DNA from: Spongiibacter marinus
GTDB taxonomy: Bacteria > Pseudomonadota > Gammaproteobacteria > Pseudomonadales > Spongiibacteraceae
Assembly (NCBI RefSeq): GCF_016906995.1
Contig: NZ_JAFBBD010000009.1
Span: 62,001 to 126,000 of the forward strand
Direction: 5' to 3'
Length of the DNA stretch: 64,000 nucleotides
Made by a program: the position numbers and the translations under genes. Shown here piece by piece: positions 1 through 9,245 of this stretch; positions within the stretch are counted from its first letter, which is position 1, and every line of letters begins with the position of its first letter. The notes beneath the pieces were generated by a model, which was given only the letters and a program-made list of their open reading frames with translations, did no database searches and was not told the origin of the DNA.

Positions 1-2921
1 TGTCAGGCTTGGGCGCCGCCGCCCCGGTTAGCGACAGCGAGGCGCTTTACCGCGAGGCAATTCTTGAGCTATTTCGTCAACTCGACGATCCACAGTGTCC
101 GGCGCCGCTGCGCGAGGCGCTGGAGAGTTTGCTGCGCTACGGCAGCAATCGCATCGAAACCTTGCAGCCGTTGCTGTCGGCCCTGTTGGCCAAGCGCGAC
201 CAATGGCAGGAAGATATCCTCAGCGCTGACCTCGATGTGATGGACGAGGCACTAACGGCATTGGTGAGCGAGGCGTTTGAGCGCCACTGGACGCCGCTTA
301 AGCATTTTGGCATCGACGAGCTGTTTGCCGCCTACCGGGAGTCGTCCGGTAGCTGCGATGCACACAGTTGGGCGGCGCAGCTGCCCCAGCCGGAGGCGAT
401 TACCGTAACGGATCTGCCGGTGTTGGCGGAGGTGGGCCGCAGTATTTGCAAAGGCAGCGGTGAGCTCTATAAGCCGGGATCGGTGCAGCATGCCAAATTT
501 AAAAAGGGCCAGCCGGGAACCGAACAGGCAAAAGACTGGTTGACGCGCGCTCAGGAAAGCGAACCGGAGGCGCTGGCGGCGCACTGGCAGGCGCTGGCAA
601 CGCTGCCACCTGCTACCTTACCCGACGGTTCCCGCGAGCTGGTGGGGCATTTTTGCGTGGCGCTGCGCTACCTGCTGGCGCAGCTGCGGCTGGTGTTTGA
701 ACAGCGCGGCGGCGTCGACTTTGGTGAAATTGCCCTGCGCGCCATTCATGCCCTTCGCACCGGAAGTGCAGGGGAGGTCAGTGACGCCATGCTGGTCGAG
801 GATCGCATTGAGCACATCCTTGTCGATGAAATGCAGGATACCTCGGTCAGTCAGATCGAACTGCTCAAGGCGCTGTGCCAAGACTGGGCGCCGGATGACG
901 GGCGCTCGGTATTCTTCTGCGGCGACTTACAGCAATCCATCTACGCCTTTCGGGGCAGCTTAGTCAGCCTGTTTGATGACCTGCGCCAGTCCGCCGACTT
1001 TGCGGGAAAATCCCTCGACTTGCTGCAGCTGCGCGCCAACTTCCGATCATCGCCGACCTTGGTCAACTGGGTTAACGGCTGTTTTCGTGGCTTGTTTGCC
1101 GAGCGTGACAGTGCCTATGTAGAAGCGCTGCCACAGCGGCAAAATCTCGGACGACTGCAGGTTCACCCCATCGCGGTGGCTAAAGATGTCGATGCTAGCG
1201 CCAGTGCCGCCCGCCGCGAGGCTGCTGACGTGGTGGGAATTATCCAGCGTGTGCAGAGGGAAACGCCCGAGGCGAGTATTGCGATCCTGGTGCGCGGCCG
1301 CAGTCACTTACGGGAGATTACCCCAGCTCTCAAGGCCGCCAATATTGCCTTTTCTGGTCAGGATATCGACAGCCTGGCGCAATTGCCGGCGGTAATGGAT
1401 CTGCTGTCTATGCTGCGGGCGCTGTGGCACGACGCCGATGAGGTTGCCTGGTCAGGCCTGTTGCGAGCGCCCTTCGTGGGCCTGAGCTGGGACGATCTAT
1501 TGTGCCTGCGCGAAACCGAAATGCCTCTGCGCGACGCCCTCTACGCCAGTGCCGAGAACACCGCGCTCAGTGACGAGGGGCGGCGCGTTTGCACACGCCT
1601 CGTCGAGGCCCTGAATTGGCTGGACTCACGGCCGGAGAGCCGCGACCTGCGCTGGGCGCTGCGCAGCCTGTGGCACCGCTTGGGCGGGCCGGCCTGCATT
1701 GCGCCGCACCAGCAAGCTGATATCGACCGTGTGCTTGCGGTGCTCGACGAGCACGCGCCCTCGGGTATTCTCGAAGACATCGCGGCCTTTGAATCGTCGC
1801 TGGCACGGTTGTTCGCCGCGCCGCCGAGCAGCCGCGTGGAGTTGATGACCATTCACAAATCCAAGGGCCTGGAGTTTGATGTGGTGATCCTGCCGGGCCT
1901 GGGCAATCGCGGCCGCAATGATGACAGGCCACTATTGGCCTGGCAGCGCCTGCAACAGCACATGCTGTTTGCCCCCAAGCCGCAGCGCAGTGGCGGTGAT
2001 GAGCAGCGGCTTTACGACTACCTGTGTGGCGTGCAGAAGCAGGCGCTCAGTGAAGAGTTGGATCGCCTGCTCTATGTGGCACTCACCCGCGCGAAGGTGG
2101 AACTGCACCTGTTTGGCGTGGCGAGAATGAACAGTAAAGACGACCTCAAGCCCGATGCGGCAAGTTTTCTGGCGCGGCTATGGCCGGTGGTGTCGGCTGA
2201 CTTCGAAGCCGCCGAGTTGCTGCAGGAAGGCGATGAAGTGTCGCCGTTGCGAGTGCCGCTGGCACCGAGGTTACGCGACTTTTCTGTGACACTGCAGCCG
2301 CCCTGGCAGGCGGAGGTGTACCCGGAGTCGCCGCTGCAACGGGTGCAGCGCCAGACCGAAAACGCGGTGCTTGAAGACAATATTGAAGAGCGCGCTGTTG
2401 GTATTGTGTTCCACGAATTAATGGAGCGGCTCGGGCGCCAGCAAACGAGCCGGGTGCTGATAGATGACCGCGCCAGATTGACCGGCGCATTGCGACAGCG
2501 GCTGCGCCATCATTGCCACCCCGAGCCGGGCCTGGAAGACAGTCTGGCACGAGTGCTGCACTTACTCGACAACACACTGGCCTGTGAGCAGGGGCAGTGG
2601 ATTCTGCAAAGTTACGACTGGCAGGCCAGTGAACAAACCATTCGTCGCTTGATGGCAGGACAGTGGCAAACACTCATTCTCGATCGCGCGTTTATCGACA
2701 ATCGCGGCGAGCAACCGCGCTGTTGGATTATCGATTATAAAACCGCTGAGGCACGGGGCTCTCTGGAGAACTTTCTGGCGGCCCAGCGTGAGCGCTACAG
2801 GAATAAAATGCAGATATACCGAGAGGCCTTGCAGGCAACTGGGTTAGAATGTCCGATTTCGTCGGCGCTGTATTTTCCTGCTCATCAGCGCCTGCTTTGT
2901 TTGGATGGACAAGATGATTAA
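1..2921 (+). CDS. RecB/AddA-like UvrD-family helicase-nuclease, 5' partial
   Basis: ATP-dependent DNA helicase fused to a C-terminal nuclease, of the kind that processes double-strand breaks. The reading frame is open to the left window edge, so the true start lies upstream. Visible superfamily 1 motifs, numbered from base 9: motif II DEMQDTS (~272), motif III GDLQQSIYAFRG (~305), motif IV NFRSSPTL (~344), motif V TIHKSKGLEF (~613) and motif VI LYVALTRAK (~688). A PD-(D/E)XK nuclease follows: FHELMERLG (~800), DRAF (~891), IIDYKTAE (~907) and QIYREAL (~934). No Walker A (motif I) is present in the visible part, which confirms the 5' truncation. A paired AddB-like nuclease upstream would be expected but is outside the window. 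RecB-like versus AddA-like cannot be decided here. Confidence 0.88.
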   Translation, partial: SGLGAAAPVSDSEALYREAILELFRQLDDPQCPAPLREALESLLRYGSNRIETLQPLLSALLAKRDQWQEDILSADLDVMDEALTALVSEAFERHWTPLKHFGIDELFAAYRESSGSCDAHSWAAQLPQPEAITVTDLPVLAEVGRSICKGSGELYKPGSVQHAKFKKGQPGTEQAKDWLTRAQESEPEALAAHWQALATLPPATLPDGSRELVGHFCVALRYLLAQLRLVFEQRGGVDFGEIALRAIHALRTGSAGEVSDAMLVEDRIEHILVDEMQDTSVSQIELLKALCQDWAPDDGRSVFFCGDLQQSIYAFRGSLVSLFDDLRQSADFAGKSLDLLQLRANFRSSPTLVNWVNGCFRGLFAERDSAYVEALPQRQNLGRLQVHPIAVAKDVDASASAARREAADVVGIIQRVQRETPEASIAILVRGRSHLREITPALKAANIAFSGQDIDSLAQLPAVMDLLSMLRALWHDADEVAWSGLLRAPFVGLSWDDLLCLRETEMPLRDALYASAENTALSDEGRRVCTRLVEALNWLDSRPESRDLRWALRSLWHRLGGPACIAPHQQADIDRVLAVLDEHAPSGILEDIAAFESSLARLFAAPPSSRVELMTIHKSKGLEFDVVILPGLGNRGRNDDRPLLAWQRLQQHMLFAPKPQRSGGDEQRLYDYLCGVQKQALSEELDRLLYVALTRAKVELHLFGVARMNSKDDLKPDAASFLARLWPVVSADFEAAELLQEGDEVSPLRVPLAPRLRDFSVTLQPPWQAEVYPESPLQRVQRQTENAVLEDNIEERAVGIVFHELMERLGRQQTSRVLIDDRARLTGALRQRLRHHCHPEPGLEDSLARVLHLLDNTLACEQGQWILQSYDWQASEQTIRRLMAGQWQTLILDRAFIDNRGEQPRCWIIDYKTAEARGSLENFLAAQRERYRNKMQIYREALQATGLECPISSALYFPAHQRLLCLDGQDD

Positions 2922-3522
2922 ATTCTCTGGCTTGGGCAGCCTGGTGTTAACGGGCATTCTGGCAGCCAGTTTGTCGGCATGCAGCTCAATGGTAGACCGC
3001 CAGCAGGTGGAATTTGAGGGTGCCAGCCTTGCTGCCACGCCCGCCGTGGAGTCTCGGGGTGACGTTCGTTCCGCGCCGGCAGATGGTAGCGGCCTGACTA
3101 CCGCGCAGGCGCGCAAAGCCCTGCTGGGTAAGTGGTATGGCATTGCCAATAGTAAAACCGGTATTCGCAAAGAGTGGTTAGTAGAGCGAGCCGAAGATGG
3201 CACCTACCGCACAGACTTTCGCAGCACGCACCCCGACGGTCGGGTAGAGAGCCAGGCCGAGGTGGGCTTTTGGGGCGTTTCGGGGGATGTGTACTTTCGT
3301 ATTTTTCGCGGCTGGGTGATGGTTGACGGTATGAAGCTGGCCAACGCGAAGAACCCGTCGCACTACGACGCCTACCGTATTGATCACCTGAGCAGCGAAT
3401 TGATGCGCTACCAACATGTGGACAACGGCCGCCGCTATATTATGAAGCGCATGCCGGAAAACTTCCGATTGCCGGTGGTGTTGGAACAGAAAAACACCGC
3501 GCCGCTGAAGTTCGAGTTTTAG
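2905..3522 (+). CDS. Putative lipoprotein of unknown function
   Basis: A 205-residue exported protein. The N-terminus has a positive start, a hydrophobic stretch and a lipobox LSAC with the lipidated cysteine near residue 26. The mature part has a serine/alanine-rich linker, then a compact domain with a [12 protein letters not shown] segment followed by alternating polar/aromatic strands, suggesting a small beta-rich periplasmic domain. I do not recognise the family. It overlaps the end of the helicase-nuclease gene by 17 bp, so translation is probably coupled. ATG 2914 is an alternative start that leaves the signal peptide intact. Confidence 0.75.
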   Translation: MDKMIKFSGLGSLVLTGILAASLSACSSMVDRQQVEFEGASLAATPAVESRGDVRSAPADGSGLTTAQARKALLGKWYGIANSKTGIRKEWLVERAEDGTYRTDFRSTHPDGRVESQAEVGFWGVSGDVYFRIFRGWVMVDGMKLANAKNPSHYDAYRIDHLSSELMRYQHVDNGRRYIMKRMPENFRLPVVLEQKNTAPLKFEF

Positions 3523-3605
3523 CCAAACCGTCAGGCGATTGGCAGAGCGCGCTTTGGCAAGCTAAAATCGCCGACCTTAATTTAACCAACACGCGGAGCT
3601 GCGTA

Positions 3606-4331
3606 ATGGGCAGAGCCTACCAAAACCGAAAAGAGTCTATGGCCAAGACGGCCGCCGCCAAAACCAAGGTCTACAGCAAGTATGGCCGCGAAATATACGT
3701 GGTGGCGAAGTCGGGAGGGGCAGACCCCGATGCCAACCTGGCTCTGCGCAGTTTGTTGGACCGCGCAAAGAAAGACCAAGTCCCCAGCCACGTTATCAAA
3801 AATGCCCTGGATAAAGCGCAGGGCGGTGCCGGCGAAGACTTCTCGCCTGCGCGCTACGAGGGCTTTGGTCCGGGCAACTGCATGGTGATTGTGGATTGTT
3901 TAACCGACAACCCAAACCGTACCTTTGGCGATGTGCGCCTGGCGTTTACCAAAACCAACTGCAAGATCGGTACTCAGGGCAGTGTCAGCCACATGTTTGA
4001 CCACTCTGCGATCTTTGTTTTTGACGGTGACGACGAAGAGGCGGTGTTGGAGGCGCTAATGATGGCTGACGTGGACGTCAGCGATATTGAGTGCGAAGAC
4101 GGCAAAATCAGTGTGTTTGCGCCGCATACGGAATTCTTTAAGACCAAACAGGCACTGCAAGAAACGTTTGAAGGCATCGATTTTGATGTCGAAGAAATTC
4201 AGTTTTTGCCCCAAACCACCGCGCCGATCAGCCAAGATGATATGCCCATGTTTGAAAAATTCATGGACATGCTCAACGAGCTGGACGATGTGCAAAATAT
4301 CTACCACAGCGCCGAACTACCGGCTGACTAA
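3606..4331 (+). CDS. YebC/PmpR (TACO1) family protein, YeeN-like
   Basis: 241-residue member of the YebC/TACO1 family, cytosolic proteins described as transcriptional regulators and, more recently, as ribosome-associated translation factors. The N-terminus begins [14 protein letters not shown] and continues with [18 protein letters not shown] and [20 protein letters not shown], which resembles the YeeN branch rather than classical YebC (MAGHSKW...). Length is normal. A GGAG ribosome-binding site sits about 7 nt before ATG 3606. The gene stands alone and its 3' end overlaps the convergent nsrR by 4 bp. Which branch function applies is inference. Confidence 0.88.
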   Translation: MGRAYQNRKESMAKTAAAKTKVYSKYGREIYVVAKSGGADPDANLALRSLLDRAKKDQVPSHVIKNALDKAQGGAGEDFSPARYEGFGPGNCMVIVDCLTDNPNRTFGDVRLAFTKTNCKIGTQGSVSHMFDHSAIFVFDGDDEEAVLEALMMADVDVSDIECEDGKISVFAPHTEFFKTKQALQETFEGIDFDVEEIQFLPQTTAPISQDDMPMFEKFMDMLNELDDVQNIYHSAELPAD

Positions 4332-4753
4332 TCAGCCGGTAGGCGCAGTACCTGCACCTCGCTGCTAGTAATATCGGCGAGCGTGTAGGGTGCCAGGCTT
4401 TTCAGGAAAGCGCCCACGGCGTTGCCCAGCAGTCCTTGTAAGGCGCAGTCGCCCATAATTCTGCAGGGCTGCTCTGCACAGTTGATCGGCTGCAAAGTGG
4501 TTTCAAACTCTTTTACGATGTCCAGCAGCGCGATGTCCTCAGGGGCCTTAGCCAAACTCAGGCCGCCACCTTTCCCCCGCACAGATTCAACCTCACCCCT
4601 GCGCACCAGTTGCATGATGACCTTCGATACATGGTTCGGGGAGATGCTGTAAAAGTCGCAAATATCCTGAATCGTAACGCGCTGCCCCGGCGGCTGCCCC
4701 GCCAAAAATATCAGGCTGCGAAAGGCGTAGTCCGTATGTTTACTTAATTTCAT
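4328..4753 (-). CDS. nsrR: Rrf2-family nitric oxide-sensing repressor NsrR
   Basis: 141-residue Rrf2 winged-helix regulator. The N-terminal HTH spans roughly residues 1-60 ([39 protein letters not shown]). Three cysteines near residues 92-103 are spaced C-x4-C-x5-C ([13 protein letters not shown]), the iron-sulfur ligand arrangement of NsrR, whose [4Fe-4S] cluster is destroyed by NO. An AAGG ribosome-binding site lies 8 nt before the ATG. It is divergent from a truncated haemoglobin gene, and a near-perfect NsrR-type palindrome lies between them at 4804-4826. This supports the NsrR assignment over IscR or RsrR and suggests autoregulation. Confidence 0.9.
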   Translation of the reverse strand: MKLSKHTDYAFRSLIFLAGQPPGQRVTIQDICDFYSISPNHVSKVIMQLVRRGEVESVRGKGGGLSLAKAPEDIALLDIVKEFETTLQPINCAEQPCRIMGDCALQGLLGNAVGAFLKSLAPYTLADITSSEVQVLRLPAD

Positions 4754-4763
4754 CTATCAGCCC

Positions 4764-4793
4764 TTTACCTGACACTGGAGTCGTGGCTATTAT
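4764..4793 (+). promoter_or_regulatory. Candidate sigma-70 promoter for the truncated haemoglobin
   Basis: TTTACC at 4764-4769 and TATTAT at 4788-4793 are separated by 18 bp. They sit just upstream of the NsrR-type palindrome, so bound NsrR would cover the start-site region and block transcription. Identified by eye only. Confidence 0.45.
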
Positions 4794-4803
4794 AGCGCCT
4801 CAA

Positions 4804-4826
4804 AACATGCATTTACTATGCATCTT
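4804..4826. promoter_or_regulatory. NsrR operator (11-1-11 inverted repeat)
   Basis: The half sites are AACATGCATTT (4804-4814) and CTATGCATCTT (4816-4826), separated by one base. This fits the 11-1-11 arrangement and the ATGCAT cores known for NsrR boxes. It lies between nsrR and the truncated haemoglobin gene, 17 bp before the haemoglobin ATG, where it could control both. Confidence 0.8.
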
Positions 4827-4842
4827 TAATTGGAGAGAGATA

Positions 4843-5199
4843 ATGACAACATTATATGAGCGTATAGGTGGCGAAGCAGCGGTAGACAAGGCCGTGGATA
4901 TTTTTTACGAAAAGGTGCTGGCAGATGAGCGCATCAATAGCTTCTTTGAAAATATTGATATGTTCGCCCAGGCCCGCAAACAGAAAGCCTTCTTAACCAT
5001 GGTGTTTGGTGGCCCCAATGATTACACCGGTGAGGACATGCGCAACGCACACGCCGGTATGGGCTTGAACGATGAGCACTTCAACGCCGTTGTTGAAGAC
5101 TTGGCCGCTACACTGTCAGAGCTGGGCGTGGGCGACAGTGATATTCAGGAAGTGGCCAATATTGCGGAAAGTGTGCGCGACGACGTACTGAACCGCTAA
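4843..5199 (+). CDS. Group I truncated haemoglobin (NO/O2-binding)
   Basis: 118-residue haem protein of the truncated haemoglobin N family. It begins TLYERIGGEAAVDKAVDIFYEKV and contains FFENIDMFAQARKQKAFLTMVFGG, with the proximal histidine in the NAHAGMGL segment near residue 69. Such globins bind O2 and NO and can oxidise NO to nitrate. ATG 4843 is chosen because GGAGAGAGA lies directly upstream and the N-terminus then matches family length. An in-frame upstream extension to 4783 runs through the promoter and operator and is rejected. The NsrR box in its promoter argues for NO-induced expression and a nitrosative-stress role. Confidence 0.9.
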   Translation: MTTLYERIGGEAAVDKAVDIFYEKVLADERINSFFENIDMFAQARKQKAFLTMVFGGPNDYTGEDMRNAHAGMGLNDEHFNAVVEDLAATLSELGVGDSDIQEVANIAESVRDDVLNR

Positions 5200-6348
5200 T
5201 TAAAGCCGGGCCAGGGAAGAAAACACCACGCTTAGCAGTTCCGACTGTTTGCCCACGCCCAGCTTTTGGTAGCTGGATTTAATGTGGCTGCGCACGGTGC
5301 TTTCTTTCACGCCCAGTTGCTGGGCAATGGCTGCCGCCGAGCAGCCGTCTGCCAGGCCCTGAATAACGCTGGCCTCGCTAGCGGTAAGGCCGAATAGCTT
5401 GCGCAAGCCCTGGTGGCTCAATTGACTGCGCAAGGTGTTGGGTTTGAGCTGCAGCAGTGCGCCAAGCTCCTGGTAACCGGGCCGTATCGACGGAATCAGC
5501 CAGGGTTCCACACTCATTTGATAGCCATTGTCGCTGTCGCCAATTCGGGCAAAGCGGCGCGCTTGGCGTTGTTTATTGTCGGTAAACGCCATCAAGTCAT
5601 TGAAAAGTTGCGCGGCGTGGCGATCCAGCTGTGGGTGGTTGAAACGCAGTTGACGACCGCGATGCAGGGCAATGCCACGTTTCAGTAGCGCTTCTGCCAT
5701 GCTGTTGTGAGACAGCAGTTCGCCCCTTGGGCTGAGCAAGAAGGCCGCGCTATCGACAATTCTCCCTACCGCCTCCAGGCCCATGCGGGTAATTTCGCCA
5801 TCGATATTGCGCTTGTGAATGGCCAGCGCGTTCTGAATATGGGGGACAAAGGCATCCAGAGAGGTCAGCTCGTCGCGACTAAAGGGCTGGTGACTGTGGC
5901 TGCGTTGCAGGGTAACGCGAAACGCCCGCCCCTGACTTGGGTCTTCTATATAAGCGCCGCAAGCATGGCGAACATCGGCGGGGCGTGCATAGTCGGCGTA
6001 GAACTCAGAGGCTAGCAAGGCTTTGTCCGACAGCTCCTGACTGCCGTGAAATTTTTTCGGCGGGCGTTTAATCAGCTCGGCCGACCAGACATCCCGCTTG
6101 AGGTAGTAATCGATATAGCTTTGCATATCGCTCTCGTCGATATGCCGGTTCAGCATAACGTCGCCGTTTTTTTCCTGCGTGTTTTCCAGCATTAAGGTGG
6201 TAGAGCGGGTGGGAATGTCGGATTCCAGCAAGGAGAAAAAGGCTAGCCAGCCGTCTGCCTGATCCGCGTGGCGATAGAGCTCTCCAATGAGCTGCGACAG
6301 TCTGTCGTTGTCCATATATGTTTCATTACGCCGGTGCATCCTTGGCAT
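5200..6348 (-). CDS. LuxR-family transcriptional regulator
   Basis: 382-residue regulator with a C-terminal GerE/LuxR helix-turn-helix from about residue 318 (LFGLTASEASVIQGLADG; IAQQLGVKESTVRSHIKSSY). The long N-terminal part resembles no receiver or autoinducer-binding domain that I recognise. It is mostly helical with a few strands, possibly a PAS/GAF-like sensor. A start at 6348 is kept because AAAGGA lies 11 nt upstream; ATG 6315 is the alternative and would remove 11 residues. It is convergent and directly adjacent to the haemoglobin gene. The target is unknown; the divergent exported-protein region to the right is one candidate. Confidence 0.82.
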   Translation of the reverse strand: MPRMHRRNETYMDNDRLSQLIGELYRHADQADGWLAFFSLLESDIPTRSTTLMLENTQEKNGDVMLNRHIDESDMQSYIDYYLKRDVWSAELIKRPPKKFHGSQELSDKALLASEFYADYARPADVRHACGAYIEDPSQGRAFRVTLQRSHSHQPFSRDELTSLDAFVPHIQNALAIHKRNIDGEITRMGLEAVGRIVDSAAFLLSPRGELLSHNSMAEALLKRGIALHRGRQLRFNHPQLDRHAAQLFNDLMAFTDNKQRQARRFARIGDSDNGYQMSVEPWLIPSIRPGYQELGALLQLKPNTLRSQLSHQGLRKLFGLTASEASVIQGLADGCSAAAIAQQLGVKESTVRSHIKSSYQKLGVGKQSELLSVVFSSLARL

Positions 6349-6637
6349 TGAACAGCGATTCCTTTCGCCGTCCCCAATTTTGGGGAGGTAGAGCCACGAC
6401 TATATAGTTAGTCTTGGTGCTGGGCAAACCCGTCCCGCCACATTCACTGCTTGTTAGGTCGGCAGTGAGTGTCTGCGGCGAGAAGTGTGTCGCTTGCGAA
6501 TGTCACAGGGACTTCGCCGTGGAACCGGGCCGGCCAGGAAGTTCGCCCATGGGAAGGGATGCCCACTTACGCTACTGGTTTTGTGATGAGCGCCTCTATC
6601 CCGGCGCTGAGTGTCATGGGGGCAGTCGCGCCGCGAG
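6349..6637. other. Intergenic stretch without a supported gene
   Basis: Upstream region of the LuxR regulator. Several short overlapping reading frames exist on both strands, but none has a ribosome-binding site or recognisable protein. The codon third positions look less GC-rich than in the flanking core genes. It probably holds the luxR promoter; I could not place a convincing one. Confidence 0.4.
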
Positions 6638-6781
6638 ATGACGATAATAGATGTATACAACGTTCAGGATGTTTGTCCTGATGAAGTTGCCCGCCACTTG
6701 CGAGAAGTTAGCGTACTACGCAGCGGGGCAATGAATACCCTGCAAGCTCTACTGCCAGATATGGAGTTCAAAGGTTTTTAA
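6638..6781 (+). CDS. Possible 47-residue small protein
   Basis: An open frame from ATG 6638 to TAA 6779-6781 encodes an acidic, leucine-rich peptide (start MTIIDVYNVQDVCPDEVARH, end PDMEFKGF). The amino-acid make-up looks protein-like: helical and amphipathic around VARHLREVSVLRSGAMNTL. There is no clear ribosome-binding site and I know no homologue. It lies about 120 bp upstream of the lipoprotein gene in the same direction. It could also be the degraded tail of a larger gene. Confidence 0.3.
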   Translation: MTIIDVYNVQDVCPDEVARHLREVSVLRSGAMNTLQALLPDMEFKGF

Positions 6782-6903
6782 GCTTTTCGGTGTCACCCGT
6801 TTAGCTATGAATAGCACTTGGGGCGTAGGTCCACAGGTGGTTGGAAATCCGCAACCCACAGCAAATGTGGGCCTGACATGACGATTGGTAAAGGCGAAAT
6901 ACC

Positions 6904-8505
6904 ATGAGCAGATACAAACTGAAATTGAGCGTGGCGACGGCCTGCTGTGCGGCGCTAGTCGCATGTGGCGGAGGAGGGGGCTCTGGCTCAGGCTCGTCGT
7001 CGGGCATTGCTTTGACCGGTAGCCCGGTGAAAGGACCGATGGCTAACGCCGAGGTTAGGGCTTACCGCTTTGCGGCCGATGAGAGCCACTATCAGGGCGA
7101 TGTCTTGGATGCTGGCAGTACCGATGACCAAGCGGAGATTACTGGCTTGGCCGTCGCCAATAACCACAGCGGGCCGATACTGCTCGAGATTCGCGCTGTC
7201 AGTGGTACTGTAGATCTTGCCTCCGGGGTGGCGCCGGTGCTTACAGTATTTCGCACTGTTCTCGCCGATACGGGAGCGCTGCAGAGCCCAGTCTACCCTT
7301 CGCCGTTGACCACTTTGGCTTACGACTTAGCAGTCGCCAATGCTGACACCTTAGCGTACGGAGGCAATGCCGACGGCGTTGTCAGCGAGGCTGAGTTTGT
7401 CGCTGGTTTTGAGTGGGCGTCACGGCAGGTGGTGAGTACCTTAGGCTTCGGGTTGGATACGGATACAGACCTCAATAGCACCGCGCCCATGCTCACCGCG
7501 CAGACTGTCGATTCGACTTCCCAGGCCAAGGCAGCATCTTACCGAACAGCCATCGAGGCCCTGAGCGCGATTGTGGTGAATATGCGCGCCACGGCCGTTG
7601 CCAACAACAGTGCCAGTACCGTTAGTACGGACCAGATGCTGGCGGGCTTGGTACAGGACCTTAGTGATGGCGAGCTTGATGGACAGCAGGCTGGTCAGGC
7701 GATAGCCGCATTTAGCGATGTGCCCGACGTAGTGGCTGAAATTACTGTGGATCCGTCAAGCTTACTGGTACCTGGTACGTCGACGTCGGTTGTTGATGTC
7801 GAGAGCATTTTGATCAGCGAGCGCAGCGCCACAGGCGTCAATGTTGACAGTAGTGCACTGGAAAGTGGTGGCGATGCCAATCGAGATCCGGAGCCTGCCA
7901 ATACGGTTCCGGATACGGATGGAGATGGCATCGTCGACGATGATGACAACTGTCCTCTTGTGACTAACGGTGACCAAGCTGACCTGGATGAAGATCAGCA
8001 GGGCGATGTCTGCGACGATGACCGCGATGGTGATGGCGTGATTAATGCGGACGACGCTTTTCCTGATGACCGCACAGAAGCGGTTGATACTGATGACGAC
8101 GGCACAGGTAACAATGCCGACAAGGATGATGACGGTGATGGCGTTGCCGATGCGAATGATGCCTTCCCACTGGATAGTACTGAGAGTGTTGACACCGACG
8201 GGGATGGAGTTGGTAACAATGCCGATTCAGATGACGACGATGACGGTGTTGCCGATGCTGATGATGCTTTTCCCTTGGATAGCAATGAATCCGTCGACAG
8301 CGACGGGGATGGCACCGGAGACAACAGCGATATCGACCGCGACGGTGACGGCATCGAAAACGAGATTGATAACTGCCCAAATGCTGCCAACGAAGATCAA
8401 GCCGACAGTGACGGGGACAATATCGGTGATATCTGCGATGACGACAATGGTCTGCCGCAGGCCCAGTGGGACGGTTTTAATTGGGATCAGGCTGTCTGGC
8501 AGTAG
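6904..8505 (+). CDS. Lipoprotein with thrombospondin type 3 calcium-binding repeats
   Basis: 533-residue exported protein. The signal peptide ends in a lipobox LVAC with cysteine 21, followed by a glycine/serine linker. Residues ~35-330 form a domain seen in many gammaproteobacterial surface lipoproteins (SPVKGPMANAEVRAYRF, SPLTTLAYDLA). Residues ~335-513 are thrombospondin type 3 repeats: arrays of DxDxDG loops such as DTDGDGIVDDDDNCP and DRDGDGVINADDAFPDD, which bind Ca2+ and stiffen extracellular stalks. The protein ends in an aromatic WDGFNWDQAVWQ. An AAAGGCGA ribosome-binding site precedes ATG 6904. Codon use is less GC-rich at third positions than in neighbouring housekeeping genes, suggesting acquisition. 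A surface or adhesive role is inferred. Confidence 0.8.
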   Translation: MSRYKLKLSVATACCAALVACGGGGGSGSGSSSGIALTGSPVKGPMANAEVRAYRFAADESHYQGDVLDAGSTDDQAEITGLAVANNHSGPILLEIRAVSGTVDLASGVAPVLTVFRTVLADTGALQSPVYPSPLTTLAYDLAVANADTLAYGGNADGVVSEAEFVAGFEWASRQVVSTLGFGLDTDTDLNSTAPMLTAQTVDSTSQAKAASYRTAIEALSAIVVNMRATAVANNSASTVSTDQMLAGLVQDLSDGELDGQQAGQAIAAFSDVPDVVAEITVDPSSLLVPGTSTSVVDVESILISERSATGVNVDSSALESGGDANRDPEPANTVPDTDGDGIVDDDDNCPLVTNGDQADLDEDQQGDVCDDDRDGDGVINADDAFPDDRTEAVDTDDDGTGNNADKDDDGDGVADANDAFPLDSTESVDTDGDGVGNNADSDDDDDGVADADDAFPLDSNESVDSDGDGTGDNSDIDRDGDGIENEIDNCPNAANEDQADSDGDNIGDICDDDNGLPQAQWDGFNWDQAVWQ

Positions 8506-8563
8506 CAAGTGCCGCCAACAATATTACTTATAACGGATTACCTAAATTTAAAAGGTGGATACC

Positions 8564-9235
8564 ATGAAAAAATTACTGACTACAAGTGCTGCCCTACTAC
8601 TCACCGTGCCGATGGCGATGGCCGGTACGGTGGGCTCCAGTGATATAACAACTTTTGAAAGTGGTACGGCCGCAAGGGCCGCTGATGTTAATGCGACTAT
8701 CTCGGCACTGGTTGCGGCGATCAATGATAATGCTGATCGATTAACGGCGCTGGAGCAGGCAACACCGGATAATTCAGTGGTCGGTAATAGCTACCAGTTA
8801 CTGAGTATTAATAGCTCGATTGCGGCGGGAGGTGTGCCCCCGGAAGGCTCGTTCAATGCTCATGCCTTTACCAATGTCAGCAACGGTAGCTTGAAGGCGA
8901 CAATCAGTTTTTCTGAGGGTGGCAGCGCTAATTTTTCGATCGCCGCTGGTGACGATGCAGAATATGAAGTGAATATTCCCGACAACAAACTGCGCAACTA
9001 TTCTGATGAGCCAGCTGAGAGCCAGACTGTGACATACGTGCAAAATGGCAGCGTTGTTGTAGTCAGCTTCCCTGAGGATGGCACGGTATTCGATGTTGAG
9101 TTCCTCGTCAGTGGCGATGGCTCACTGCTGACATCGGCAAATAAAGAGTATGATGCAAACGCGTCATTTGATGATGGCTCTTCAGGTGAGCTCGCCTTCG
9201 TCGAACTAATTATCGGCACCCGCACTGGAAATTGA
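8564..9235 (+). CDS. Exported protein with short coiled-coil, function unknown
   Basis: 223 residues from ATG 8564, chosen because AAAGGTGG lies directly upstream; a GTG nine bases earlier sits inside that site. The N-terminus MKKLLTTSAALLLTVPMAMA is a classical signal peptide with cleavage after AMA. Next comes FESGTAARAADVNATISALVAAI...RLTALE, an alanine-rich segment and short coiled coil common in secreted proteobacterial proteins and tail-fibre-like stalks. The remaining ~150 residues look like beta-strands. It follows the thrombospondin-repeat lipoprotein by 58 bp on the same strand, so the two may act together at the cell surface. I do not recognise the C-terminal domain. Confidence 0.7.
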   Translation: MKKLLTTSAALLLTVPMAMAGTVGSSDITTFESGTAARAADVNATISALVAAINDNADRLTALEQATPDNSVVGNSYQLLSINSSIAAGGVPPEGSFNAHAFTNVSNGSLKATISFSEGGSANFSIAAGDDAEYEVNIPDNKLRNYSDEPAESQTVTYVQNGSVVVVSFPEDGTVFDVEFLVSGDGSLLTSANKEYDANASFDDGSSGELAFVELIIGTRTGN

Positions 9236-9245
9236 TCTGAGCATC

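Noticed and set aside
7995-8390. Serine-rich and histidine-rich open frames antisense to the thrombospondin-repeat gene
   Set aside because: They are shadows of the repetitive GAT/GAC codons of the calcium loops, with no independent start signals.
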